Below are positions 17,568 to 25,277 of a DNA stretch of 64,000 bases, piece after piece. Under the pieces are notes generated by a model. The model was given only the letters and a program-made list of their open reading frames with translations, was not told the DNA's origin and did no database searches. Within the stretch, counting starts at the first letter, position 1. Each line of letters opens with the position of its first letter. The DNA is taken from positions 248,001 to 312,000 of the forward strand of contig NZ_BOMY01000013.1 in assembly GCF_016862435.1 (NCBI RefSeq), written 5' to 3'. This DNA comes from Paractinoplanes tereljensis. GTDB lineage: Bacteria; Actinomycetota; Actinomycetes; Mycobacteriales; Micromonosporaceae. Both the position numbers and the translations under genes were made by a program.

Positions 17568-18812
17568 ATGACCCCGTACCCCGCCGTGTCCAAGGCTCCC
17601 ATCGTCGGCATCGGCAGCACGGCCGCCCGTGCGCTCACGGCCGAGTTCGCGCGGCACAACTCGGCCACGTCCGCGCTGGTCGTCGGTGCCGACCACTCGT
17701 CGCTGGTGGTGGCGGCCGCGGTCGAGGCACTCCTGCCCGGCGACACCCTCACCCTGGTGGCCGGCGAGCGCAGCACCGCCGAACTGCTCCGCGACCACAT
17801 CGCCGGGCTGGGCAGCTGGATCGCCGATCGGGTGAAGGTGGTGGACGCCCTCGACGAGGCGCAGCCCGCCGACGTGGTGATCGTGGGCGAGCCGGTGACC
17901 GGCACCGCGCAGGAGGTCCGGGCCCAGCTCGACCGCCTCGCCAAATACCTGACCGACGGCGCCGTGGTCACGCTCGCCACCCCGGCCGTGCCCGGCCGCA
18001 CCGGCGGTGCCGCCGCCGAGCTGTTCCGGCAGGGCGCGCTCTTCGGGGTCGGCTCCGACCTGGTGGTGCGCAACTCGCCGCCGGTCCGCGTGCACCGGCT
18101 GCGGTTCACCCCGGCCGATCCCCGGGTGGCGGCGACCCTCGCCCCGGCCTACAAGACGTCAAGCGTGCCGGTCACCCGGAGCATGCACATCGACTCCAAC
18201 GGCGTGGCCGCGGCCGGCATCGCGCTCGGGCTGGCGGCGCTGGCTCGCACCACCCGGCCGAAGTCGAAGCTGTGGCTGCTCCCGGCGCTGGCCGCGGCGC
18301 CGGTGGCGGCGTTCTTCCGCGACCCCGAGCGGGACGTGCCGACCGACCCGGCCGCGATCGTGGCCTCGGCCGACGGCCGGGTGCTGTCGATCGAGCGGAT
18401 GACCGACGAGCGGTTCGGGCCAGGCGAGTTCCTGCGGATCGCGGTGTTCCTGTCGGTGCTCGACGTGCACGTCAACCGGGTGCCGGTGGCCGGCCGGGTG
18501 GCCGACTACTTCGTCGAGGACGGCGGTTACGCGAACGCGATGACCGCGGCGGCCGAGCACAACGTGGCGGCCTACACGGTGCTGGACACCGAGCACGGCA
18601 CGGTCGTGGTGGCCCAGCGCACCGGCCTGATCGCCCGCCGGATCGTGCAGCGGGTGCCGGTCGGCACGCTGGTCGCGCGCGGCGAGCGGATGGGCCTGAT
18701 CCGCTTCGGCTCGCGTACCGACGTCTACCTGCCGGCCGACAAGGCCGAGTCGCTGGTGGCGGTCGACGAGAAGGTCGTCGGCGGTTCCTCGGTGATCGCT
18801 CGCTGGCTGTAA
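17568..18812 (+). CDS. psd: phosphatidylserine decarboxylase fused to an N-terminal Rossmann-like domain
   Basis: Decarboxylates phosphatidylserine to phosphatidylethanolamine. The C-terminal half (about residues 200-414) is the short-form decarboxylase: FFRDPERDVP, ASADGRVLSIE, FLSVLDVHVNRVP, NAMTAAAEHN and the self-cleavage region IRFGSRTDVYLP, whose Gly-Ser (about residue 380) yields the pyruvoyl group. The first 190 residues look like a methyltransferase/Rossmann-type domain (ALVVGADHSSLVVAAAVEALLPGDTLTLVAGERS, then ADVVIVGEP) without a clear SAM motif. pssA lies convergent downstream across a shared terminator. Confidence 0.88.
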   Translation: MTPYPAVSKAPIVGIGSTAARALTAEFARHNSATSALVVGADHSSLVVAAAVEALLPGDTLTLVAGERSTAELLRDHIAGLGSWIADRVKVVDALDEAQPADVVIVGEPVTGTAQEVRAQLDRLAKYLTDGAVVTLATPAVPGRTGGAAAELFRQGALFGVGSDLVVRNSPPVRVHRLRFTPADPRVAATLAPAYKTSSVPVTRSMHIDSNGVAAAGIALGLAALARTTRPKSKLWLLPALAAAPVAAFFRDPERDVPTDPAAIVASADGRVLSIERMTDERFGPGEFLRIAVFLSVLDVHVNRVPVAGRVADYFVEDGGYANAMTAAAEHNVAAYTVLDTEHGTVVVAQRTGLIARRIVQRVPVGTLVARGERMGLIRFGSRTDVYLPADKAESLVAVDEKVVGGSSVIARWL

Positions 18813-18817
18813 ACAAA

Positions 18818-18849
18818 AAGGCCCGCCCCCGACGTCGGGGGCGGGCCTT
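18818..18849. terminator. bidirectional terminator between psd and pssA
   Basis: A perfect palindrome with 16-bp arms (AAGGCCCGCCCCCGAC and complement) lies between the two convergent stop codons. An A-rich run (18811-18819) provides the U-tract for the minus-strand transcript and TTCTT that for the plus strand. Confidence 0.85.
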
Positions 18850-18858
18850 CTTACTGGA

Positions 18859-19803
18859 TCAGGCGCGCTTGGCGCGGGCCCAGAGCACCGGACCGCTCAG
18901 CAGGTAGGCCACCACGATCACGGCGAACGTGAGGCGCGGGTCGACCAGGGCACCGACCACCGGCAGCAGCCACAGCCACGGGGGCATGCGGAGCAGGCGG
19001 GCCAGTTTCGCGTACGGGAAGCTGGAGACCATCGCGAACGCCAGCAGTGCCACCCCGGCCAGCAGCGCCATGCCGGGCACCGGCAGGCCGATCAGCACGG
19101 TCACGGCCAGCACCGCGGCGGCCATGGTGGTGGGCACACCGCAGAAGAACTTGCCGTCCTTGGGCGAGACGTTGAAGCGGGCCAGCCGGATCGCGGCGCA
19201 GCCGGCCACCAGCACGCAGGCGATGGCCGCGGCCGGGGTCGGCACGGTGTGGGCCAGCGAGGCGTAGACCACCACGGGGGCGGCCAGGCCGAACGAGCAC
19301 ATGTCGGCGAGCGAGTCCATCTGCGCGCCGAACGGGCTGGAGACGCCGAGCTTGCGGGCCAGCGCGCCGTCGATGCCGTCGAACGCGACGCAGGCGACCA
19401 GGCAGGCGGCCGCGGTGCGGACGTCGCCCGCCATGGCCAGGAAGATCGCCAGCAGGCCGAGGCTCAGGCTGGCCAGGGTGCACGAGTTGACCAGCGCGAA
19501 GCGCATCCGGCGGGCGGCGGTCTGCTCACCGGGAAGCAGCGAGGTCTCCTCGGCGGCCGGGGCCGGGGAGGTGGTGACGTGGCTGGTGATCACCGGACGG
19601 GGCGCGAGCTCGTGCCCCGTGTAGATCACCTCGGCCCGGGTGGCGGTGGCTGCCCGCCCGGACTCGCCGCCGCGACGGCCCACCCGCACCAGCAATGCTT
19701 GCCGGGCGATGGTGCCACTGCGGCGCAAACGGCCTGCCCAACGACGACCGGCGGGACGGGGACTATCCGTCGTACGACGCCGGCGCCAAGGGGTTCTCGG
19801 CAC
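18859..19803 (-). CDS. pssA: CDP-diacylglycerol-serine O-phosphatidyltransferase
   Basis: Makes phosphatidylserine from CDP-diacylglycerol and serine, the substrate of the convergent decarboxylase. The CDP-alcohol phosphotransferase signature is complete: D145-G-x2-A-R150-x8-G159-x3-D163-x3-D167, within a six- to eight-helix membrane protein. GTG at 19803 is chosen because GGAGGAG precedes it by four bases. From there the protein has an unusual ~100-residue Arg-rich soluble N-terminal extension before the first membrane helix. Internal starts near residue 100 cannot be excluded, but none has a comparable ribosome-binding site. Confidence 0.9.
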   Translation of the reverse strand: MPRTPWRRRRTTDSPRPAGRRWAGRLRRSGTIARQALLVRVGRRGGESGRAATATRAEVIYTGHELAPRPVITSHVTTSPAPAAEETSLLPGEQTAARRMRFALVNSCTLASLSLGLLAIFLAMAGDVRTAAACLVACVAFDGIDGALARKLGVSSPFGAQMDSLADMCSFGLAAPVVVYASLAHTVPTPAAAIACVLVAGCAAIRLARFNVSPKDGKFFCGVPTTMAAAVLAVTVLIGLPVPGMALLAGVALLAFAMVSSFPYAKLARLLRMPPWLWLLPVVGALVDPRLTFAVIVVAYLLSGPVLWARAKRA

Positions 19804-20007
19804 GTGTCTCCTCCATGGGATCGGTATGCCCACCTGCACAGTTGCGGTGGGTCGTGGCCCCGTAGCCCGCCGCACACGCGTCACTTGGATGAGCGGGGGT
19901 TACACCATTGCACAGCCGGACGACCTTGGCGAGAGATCGAACGGTGCCTTAACAGAGCGGTCTTTGTTACGAGCGGGCCGACGGGACGGACGTCCCATGT
20001 GACGATT

Positions 20008-20904
20008 TTAACGCGCCCGTTCACTGTCGATTCGGTCTACGGCTTCGCGGGCCAACTCGGTCAGCGGGAGTCGATCCACCTCGGCCCGGGTGAACCAGCC
20101 CGCTTCGGCGGTGGATCCGCCGGCCGCCTCGGTCACTACCGGTCCAGTCGGCACGTCGACGTGAACCCTGAACAGCACCCGGATGACGTGCCAGTCGATC
20201 GGCACCCCTTCCGGTCCGAGGGCCGTCGCGTCGTAGCGGTGCGAGACGCCCAGCAGGCCGGTGACCCGGCCGTGTTGCGAGGTCTCCTCGATGAGCTCCC
20301 GGGCCAGGGCCTGTTCCGGGGTCTCGCCATGGTCGGTGCCGCCGCCGGCCAGATGCCAGAGGCCGGCTCCGGGATATCCCTCGGCGATCCGGGCGAGCAG
20401 GATCCGGCCGTCCGGGTCGGTGGCCGCCGCGTACGCCCCGAAGCGCTGCACCCGCACCGGCTTCGCCAGCTCTTCGTCAGTTTTGTCGGAAGAATCAGGA
20501 AATTCGGTAGACAGACCGATCTGTACGGCGGTGAACGGCATCAACGGCACCGAGGCCGGGTCGACCCACTCGACCAGGTCGGTCGTGCCGTCGGCCTCGG
20601 CGGTCAGCGAGCCGCCCGTGACGGACACCTCGTAGATGATCCGGTCGGTGTGCTCGAGGTCGCCGCCGGACAGCCGGAACACGTCCGACACCACCGCCCG
20701 GAGCCCGTCCAGCCGAACAGACAGACCGGTCTCCTCAAAAAACTCCCGGACCACGGCGTCATCGGGATGCTCACCCTGCTCGACGCCGCCACCGGGCAGC
20801 GTCCAGAGGCCGGGGAACTCGCTGCGATCCGAGTTCCGGGCGAGCAGCACTCGCCCGGACTCGTCGCGGCACACCCCGTACGCCCCGACCCGTCTGATCT
20901 TCAC
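20008..20904 (-). CDS. double-Nudix hydrolase (paralogue A)
   Basis: Tandem Nudix protein of about 298 aa. The first domain has an intact Nudix box (residues 39-61, GGVEQGEHPDDAVVREFFEETGL). The second has GGTDHGETPEQALARELIEETSQ, in which the conserved Gly after EET is Ser. The substrate is unknown; Nudix enzymes cleave nucleoside-diphosphate-linked compounds. I place the start at GTG 20904 because translation from there begins directly at the first domain (VKIRRVGAYGV). Extension upstream would translate the 167-bp fold-back element. A -10-like TACCCT inside the end of that element lies 6 nt before the GTG. Confidence 0.8.
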   Translation of the reverse strand: MKIRRVGAYGVCRDESGRVLLARNSDRSEFPGLWTLPGGGVEQGEHPDDAVVREFFEETGLSVRLDGLRAVVSDVFRLSGGDLEHTDRIIYEVSVTGGSLTAEADGTTDLVEWVDPASVPLMPFTAVQIGLSTEFPDSSDKTDEELAKPVRVQRFGAYAAATDPDGRILLARIAEGYPGAGLWHLAGGGTDHGETPEQALARELIEETSQHGRVTGLLGVSHRYDATALGPEGVPIDWHVIRVLFRVHVDVPTGPVVTEAAGGSTAEAGWFTRAEVDRLPLTELAREAVDRIDSERAR

Positions 20905-20908
20905 TTGT

Positions 20909-21075
20909 CTAGGGTATGTCCGCCGGTCACGCGAGAGCGAGGCGAGGTCCAGGCGGTGGCTGGCGTCGGCCGCGAAGCGGCCGCATACCGGTGTTGTATT
21001 CGGGCGCTTCGCGGACGCCGTCAGGCGCCGTCTGGGCCACGCCGCAGCCACGCGTGATCGGCGGACATGCCCTAG
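20909..21075. mobile_element. 167-bp MITE-like fold-back element between the two Nudix genes
   Basis: The outer 25 bp at each end are inverted repeats with two mismatches (20909-20933 against 21051-21075: CTAGGGTATGTCCGCCG... and CTAGGGCATGTCCGCCG...). The interior arms stay in register with no gaps, about 36 of 50 positions paired, up to a centre near 20992. The ends read CTAG, either a 4-bp target duplication or part of the repeat. There is no coding capacity for a transposase. Non-autonomous transposon relic is the best reading; a large RNA hairpin of another origin is the alternative. The right end supplies the stop codon of the upstream Nudix gene. Confidence 0.6.
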
Positions 21076-22025
21076 CTGGTTAGCCGCGCCTTCTGGAGGG
21101 CTTCGGCGGTCACCTCGGTGAGTTCGGACTCAGCCAGCCGGCGCACGTCCTCCATCGGCATCCAGAGCGCGTCGGAGGTCGAGCCGCCGACGTCCTTGAC
21201 CTGAACCTCGGTCGGGTCGTCCACGATCACCCGGTAGAAGGCCCGCACGCCGTGCCAGTCGATCGGGTAGCCCTCGGGGCCGAGCGAGGCCGCGTCGCGG
21301 TGGCTGGCCACCCCGAGCAGCTCGATCAGCCGCCCGGCCTGGCCGGTCTCCTCGACCAGCTCGCGGATCAGTGCGGTGCCCGGCTGCTCGCCGTAGTCGG
21401 TGCCGCCGCCCGGCAGGTGCCAGCAGCCCTCGCCCGGGTAGCCCTTGGCGATCCGGGTCAGCAGCAGGCTGGTCTGGTCGGCGTCGGTGGCGATCGCGTA
21501 CGCCGCGAAGCGCTGCGCGCGGTGCAGGCCATCCGGACCCGCGTACGCGTAGAAGGACGGGAACGTGGGTGCCACGTCCGGCCGCAGGTCGGGCGAGGCC
21601 GCGCTCAGGCCGAGGGCGGCCGCCGCGAACGGGCGGATCTTCAGCCTCTCGGCCTCTTCGAGGGTGTGCCATCGGGCGAGGTCGGTGGGGTGGCCGACCC
21701 GATCGATGAGGTTGCCGCCGCGTATCGACACGGAGTAGATCAGGCGGTCGGTGTGGATGGTGACGCCACGGTGCGGCAGCGACCGCATGTCGGCCAGCAC
21801 GTCGTGCAGGCCGGTCACGGCGACGCTGAGGCCGGTCTCGGCCGCGGTTTCGCGGACGACCGTGTGGTTGGGATCTTCACCATGATCGACTGCGCCGCCG
21901 GGGAGCGACCAGACGCCGGGGGTACCGGAGCGGCTCGAGGCTCGGACGAGCAGCACACGGCCGTCGTCGTCGGTAGCGACGGCATACGCGGCGATTCGCC
22001 GAAGTGGTTCCAGTGCGGGGGTCAC
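21072..22025 (-). CDS. double-Nudix hydrolase (paralogue B)
   Basis: Tandem Nudix protein of about 317 aa, paralogous to the downstream gene. Its first box reads GAVDHGEDPNHTVVRETAAETGL, where the first Glu of the catalytic EE pair is Ala. The second box (GGTDYGEQPGTALIRELVEETGQ) keeps REx2EExG. Only the second site is therefore likely to bind metal normally. GTG 22025 is preferred; TTG 22034 is also possible. A promoter (CTGACA-N18-CATATT) lies at 22045-22074. The TAG stop codon falls inside the CTAG end of the fold-back element. Confidence 0.82.
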   Translation of the reverse strand: MTPALEPLRRIAAYAVATDDDGRVLLVRASSRSGTPGVWSLPGGAVDHGEDPNHTVVRETAAETGLSVAVTGLHDVLADMRSLPHRGVTIHTDRLIYSVSIRGGNLIDRVGHPTDLARWHTLEEAERLKIRPFAAAALGLSAASPDLRPDVAPTFPSFYAYAGPDGLHRAQRFAAYAIATDADQTSLLLTRIAKGYPGEGCWHLPGGGTDYGEQPGTALIRELVEETGQAGRLIELLGVASHRDAASLGPEGYPIDWHGVRAFYRVIVDDPTEVQVKDVGGSTSDALWMPMEDVRRLAESELTEVTAEALQKARLTS

Positions 22026-22044
22026 GGGCGGCAATTCTGCCCGG

Positions 22045-22074
22045 AATATGTTAACTCCAGAAAACGTCTGTCAG
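22045..22074 (-). promoter_or_regulatory. promoter of the Nudix paralogue B gene
   Basis: CTGACA (22074-22069), an 18-bp spacer and CATATT (22050-22045) on the minus strand predict a transcript start around 22038, giving a 5' leader of only about a dozen bases. The 219 bp between this gene and the PspC gene contain no other clear signal. Confidence 0.5.
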
Positions 22075-22253
22075 ATTCATGACAGCGTGATGGCGCTAAG
22101 TAATCGCAGATCAGAGCGTTTTCGCCCACGCGTAGCACCGGGGCGGTTACCCGGAGTGTCGGTAATTTCCGATCTTGTGGGGAGCCGATCTCAGGGTCCA
22201 AATGGGGGCTGTCACCGAGGTCGCGGGGGCCGGAAAGCGGCCAGCATGGGGAC

Positions 22254-22472
22254 ATGACTGACGCACCGTACCGCCGCCTTCTCCGCCCCCAGGACGACCG
22301 CATCGTCGCCGGTGTCTGCAGCGCCATCGGCCGTTACTTCGGCGTCGACCCGGTGCTGATCCGGGTCGCCTTCGCCATCTTCGCCGCGGTCACCTGGGGC
22401 ACCGCCCTGCTCGCTTACCCGGTGATGTGGTTCATCATCCCCGAGGAAACCGTGCCTACTCCCACTCGATAG
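22254..22472 (+). CDS. small PspC-domain membrane protein
   Basis: Stand-alone PspC domain, 72 aa: [60 protein letters not shown]. It has the family's N-terminal amphipathic part and one or two membrane helices. It closely resembles the N-terminal domain of the kinase at 14380-15672. PspC proteins bind the membrane and respond to envelope stress; the role here is inferred. Its 3' end overlaps the convergent guaA gene by 17 bp. Confidence 0.85.
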   Translation: MTDAPYRRLLRPQDDRIVAGVCSAIGRYFGVDPVLIRVAFAIFAAVTWGTALLAYPVMWFIIPEETVPTPTR

Positions 22473-24003
22473 TGCCCGGCGGCTTGCTCGTGACGTCCAG
22501 GACCACGCGGTTGATCTCCCGCACCTCGTTGGTGATGCGGGTGGAGATCTTGGCGATCAGGTCGTACGGCAGGCGGGACCAATCGGCCGTCATGGCGTCC
22601 TCGCTCGACACCGGGCGCAGCACCACCGGGTGGCCATAGGTGCGGCCGTCGCCCTGGACGCCCACACTGCGCACGTCGGCCAGCAGGACCACCGGGAACT
22701 GCCACACGCCGCGGTCCAGGCCGGCCGCGGTGAGCTCCTCGCGGGCGATCAGGTCGGCCGCCCGCAGCAGGTCGAGCCGGTCCCGGTCGACCGCGCCGAT
22801 GATGCGGATCGCCAGGCCGGGGCCGGGGAACGGGTGCCGCTGCACCATCTCCTCGGGCAGGCCCAGCTCCTTGCCGAGCGCGCGCACCTCGTCCTTGAAC
22901 AGCGTGCGCAGCGGCTCGATCAGCGCGAACTGCAGGTCGTCGGGGAGACCACCGACGTTGTGGTGCGACTTGATGTTGGCGGTGCCGGTGCCGCCACCCG
23001 ACTCGACCACGTCGGGATAGAGCGTGCCCTGCACCAGGAACTCGATGTGCCGCTCGGCGTCGAGCTCGCGGGCCGCGGCCTCGAAGGTGCGGATGAACTC
23101 GCGGCCGATGATCTTGCGCTTCTGCTCCGGGTCGATGACCCCGGCCAGGTGCCCGAGGAACACGTCGGCCGCGTCGACCACCTTCAGGCGGATGCCGGTG
23201 GCGGCCACGTAATCCTTCTCGACCTGCTCGGCCTCGCCCGCCCGCAGCAGCCCGTGGTCGACGAAGACGCAGGTCAGCTGGTCGCCGATAGCCTTGTGCA
23301 CGAGGGCGGCGGCGACCGCCGAGTCGACCCCGCCGGAGAGACCGCAGATCACCTGCTTGTCGCCGACCTGCGCCCGGATCGCGGCGACCTGGTCGTCGAT
23401 GATGTTGCCGGGCGTCCAGGTGGGCTCCAGGCCGGCGATGTCGTAGAGGAACCGCTCGAGCATCGCCTGACCCTGCTCGGTGTGCGCCACCTCGGGGTGG
23501 AACTGCACGCCGGCCCGCTTGGTGGTGAGGTCTTCGAAGGCGGCGACCGGGGCGCCCGGCGTCGAGGCGGTCACCGCGAAGCCCTGCGGGGCCACCGCGA
23601 CGCTGTCACCGTGGCTCATCCACACCGGCAGGTCGGCCGGCAGCTCGCGCAGCAGGGTGCCGCCCTGGGCGGTCAGCAGGGTGCGGCCGTACTCCCGGGA
23701 GCCGGTCTGGGCGACCGTGCCACCGAGCGCCTGGGCCATCGCCTGGAAGCCGTAGCAGATGCCGAAGACCGGCACCTCGTTGTCGAACAGCGCCGGGTCG
23801 AGCGACGGCGCACCGGGCTCGTAGACGCTGGACGGGCCGCCGGACAGGACGATCGCGGCCGGGTTCTTGGCGAGCATCTCGGCGACCGGCATCGAGTGCG
23901 GGACGATCTCCGAGTAGACGCGGGCCTCGCGGATGCGGCGGGCGATCAGCTGGGCGTACTGGGCGCCGAAGTCGACGACGAGGACGGGACGCGGGGTACT
24001 CAC
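22456..24003 (-). CDS. guaA: GMP synthase (glutamine-hydrolysing)
   Basis: Converts XMP to GMP with glutamine and ATP. It has 515 aa with three parts in order. The class I glutamine amidotransferase has nucleophile Cys83 ([12 protein letters not shown]) and the His169/Glu171 dyad (VQFHPEVAH). The ATP-pyrophosphatase has P-loop SGGVDS (223-228). The C-terminal dimerisation domain ends KPPGTIEWE, the family's typical terminus. It belongs with guaB3 and guaB 6-8 kb away, so the guanine branch of purine synthesis is clustered here. Confidence 0.97.
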   Translation of the reverse strand: MSTPRPVLVVDFGAQYAQLIARRIREARVYSEIVPHSMPVAEMLAKNPAAIVLSGGPSSVYEPGAPSLDPALFDNEVPVFGICYGFQAMAQALGGTVAQTGSREYGRTLLTAQGGTLLRELPADLPVWMSHGDSVAVAPQGFAVTASTPGAPVAAFEDLTTKRAGVQFHPEVAHTEQGQAMLERFLYDIAGLEPTWTPGNIIDDQVAAIRAQVGDKQVICGLSGGVDSAVAAALVHKAIGDQLTCVFVDHGLLRAGEAEQVEKDYVAATGIRLKVVDAADVFLGHLAGVIDPEQKRKIIGREFIRTFEAAARELDAERHIEFLVQGTLYPDVVESGGGTGTANIKSHHNVGGLPDDLQFALIEPLRTLFKDEVRALGKELGLPEEMVQRHPFPGPGLAIRIIGAVDRDRLDLLRAADLIAREELTAAGLDRGVWQFPVVLLADVRSVGVQGDGRTYGHPVVLRPVSSEDAMTADWSRLPYDLIAKISTRITNEVREINRVVLDVTSKPPGTIEWE

Positions 24004-24038
24004 CCGGCGAGTTTACCGGCGCCCCCGCAGGGGGTGCG

Positions 24039-25172
24039 TCAGCGGGGAGCGGCGACCACGCGGGCGTTGCCGGCCTTGTCGGTAGCCCGGACCGCGACCG
24101 TGCGCGCGCCCGCGGGCACCGCGAACTGCCGCAGGTAACCGGCGAAGCTGCTCGTCACGATGCCGTTGATCAGCAGTTCGAGGCGGGCCACGCCGGAGGC
24201 GTCGGTGGCCCGGGCGGTGACGTACCGGCCGTTGCGGTTGATCGTCACGGCCGGGGCGGTGAGGTCGATGCCCAGGGCGGTCAGCGCGCCGGCCGCGTCC
24301 ACCTGGCCCTTGTTCGCGCCGCGAGTGAGCGCCGCCCGGATCAGCGAGGCCGGCGGCGCCGACGGGATCGAGGCCAGCAGACCGGCGACCCCGGCCACGA
24401 ACGGCGTCGCCGACGAGGTGCCGCAGTACTGACCGATCGCGCCGTCCCGCTGCTGGGCCGGGTTGCAGCCGGGAGCGGTCAGGTCGACCCAGCTCGAGCC
24501 GTAGTTCGACCAGGAGTAGCGAGCGCCGGTGGCGTCCACCCCGCCGACCGCGAGCGCGGCCGGGATCGCCGCCGGGTAGTGCGGCAGCGTCGTGCCCTTG
24601 TTGCCGGCCGCCGCGATCACCAGCGAGCCCTTGCCGGTCGCGTAGTTCACCGCGTCGCGCAGCATCGCGGCGTCGTCGTTGCCGCCGAACGAGGCGCTGA
24701 TGATGGTGGCGCCCCGGTCGGCGGCGTACCGGATGCCCTTGGCGAAGTTGTCGTAGCCGCCGGCGCCCTTCGCGTCGAGGACCTTGACCGGCAGGATCTG
24801 GCAGGTCCAGCAGACGCCGGCCACGCCGACCCGGTTGTTGCCGGCGGCCGCGGCCACCCCGGCGGCCATCGTGCCGTGGCCGTTGTCGTCGGACGCGTCG
24901 CTGTCGTTGTTGACGAAGTCGTAGCCGGGCAGCAGCCGGTTGCCGAAGTCGGGCAGGCGGCTGACGCCGGTGTCGACGATCGCGATGGTGACCCGGGAGT
25001 CGCCCTTGACGGCCGACCACGCCTCGTTGACCCGGGTGCGGACGATGCCCCACTGACCGGCGTAGGCCGCGTCGGTGGGGCGGACCACCGCGTCAGCGTG
25101 CCCGGTCGACACGGCGGGAACCACCGGAGCGACGGCCGTCAGCACTGCCGCAAGAAGTCCGCGCACCAGCAA
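24039..25172 (-). CDS. secreted subtilisin-like serine protease with C-terminal Ig-like domain
   Basis: S8 family protease of about 377 aa. A signal peptide (LLVRGLLAAVLTAVAPVVPAVSTGHA) is followed by a catalytic domain with Asp (AIVDTGVS), His (NGHGTMAAGV), the oxyanion Asn (IAAAGNKG) and Ser (GTSSATPFVAG). A short C-terminal Ig-like repeat follows (TAPAVTINRNGRYVTARATDASGVARLELLINGI). There is no pro-domain of usual size. I chose TTG 25172, preceded by GGGGGCG; the open frame to 25238 would read back through the terminator of the upstream gene. It is a tandem paralogue of the next subtilase. Confidence 0.85.
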   Translation of the reverse strand: MLVRGLLAAVLTAVAPVVPAVSTGHADAVVRPTDAAYAGQWGIVRTRVNEAWSAVKGDSRVTIAIVDTGVSRLPDFGNRLLPGYDFVNNDSDASDDNGHGTMAAGVAAAAGNNRVGVAGVCWTCQILPVKVLDAKGAGGYDNFAKGIRYAADRGATIISASFGGNDDAAMLRDAVNYATGKGSLVIAAAGNKGTTLPHYPAAIPAALAVGGVDATGARYSWSNYGSSWVDLTAPGCNPAQQRDGAIGQYCGTSSATPFVAGVAGLLASIPSAPPASLIRAALTRGANKGQVDAAGALTALGIDLTAPAVTINRNGRYVTARATDASGVARLELLINGIVTSSFAGYLRQFAVPAGARTVAVRATDKAGNARVVAAPR

Positions 25173-25190
25173 GTTCGCCCCCGAGACGTG

Positions 25191-25217
25191 AAAAGAGCCG
25201 GCCACCGTGGCCGGCTC
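25191..25217 (-). terminator. terminator of the upstream subtilase gene
   Basis: On the minus strand GAGCCGGCC and GGCCGGCTC (25195-25217, 5-nt loop) are followed by TTTT. It lies between the two subtilases, so they are not one simple transcript. Confidence 0.75.
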
Positions 25218-25277
25218 CTTCACGTTCGGGTGGATCACTGACCGTCCGGGTTCATCCCGGGTGCGGTCAGGTTGTGC

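Noticed and set aside
22140..22180. TGTCGGTA element before the small PspC gene as PafBC site
   Set aside because: The hexamer at the right distance is TCTTGT, lacking the required A of TAnnnT, and it lies too far from the start codon.
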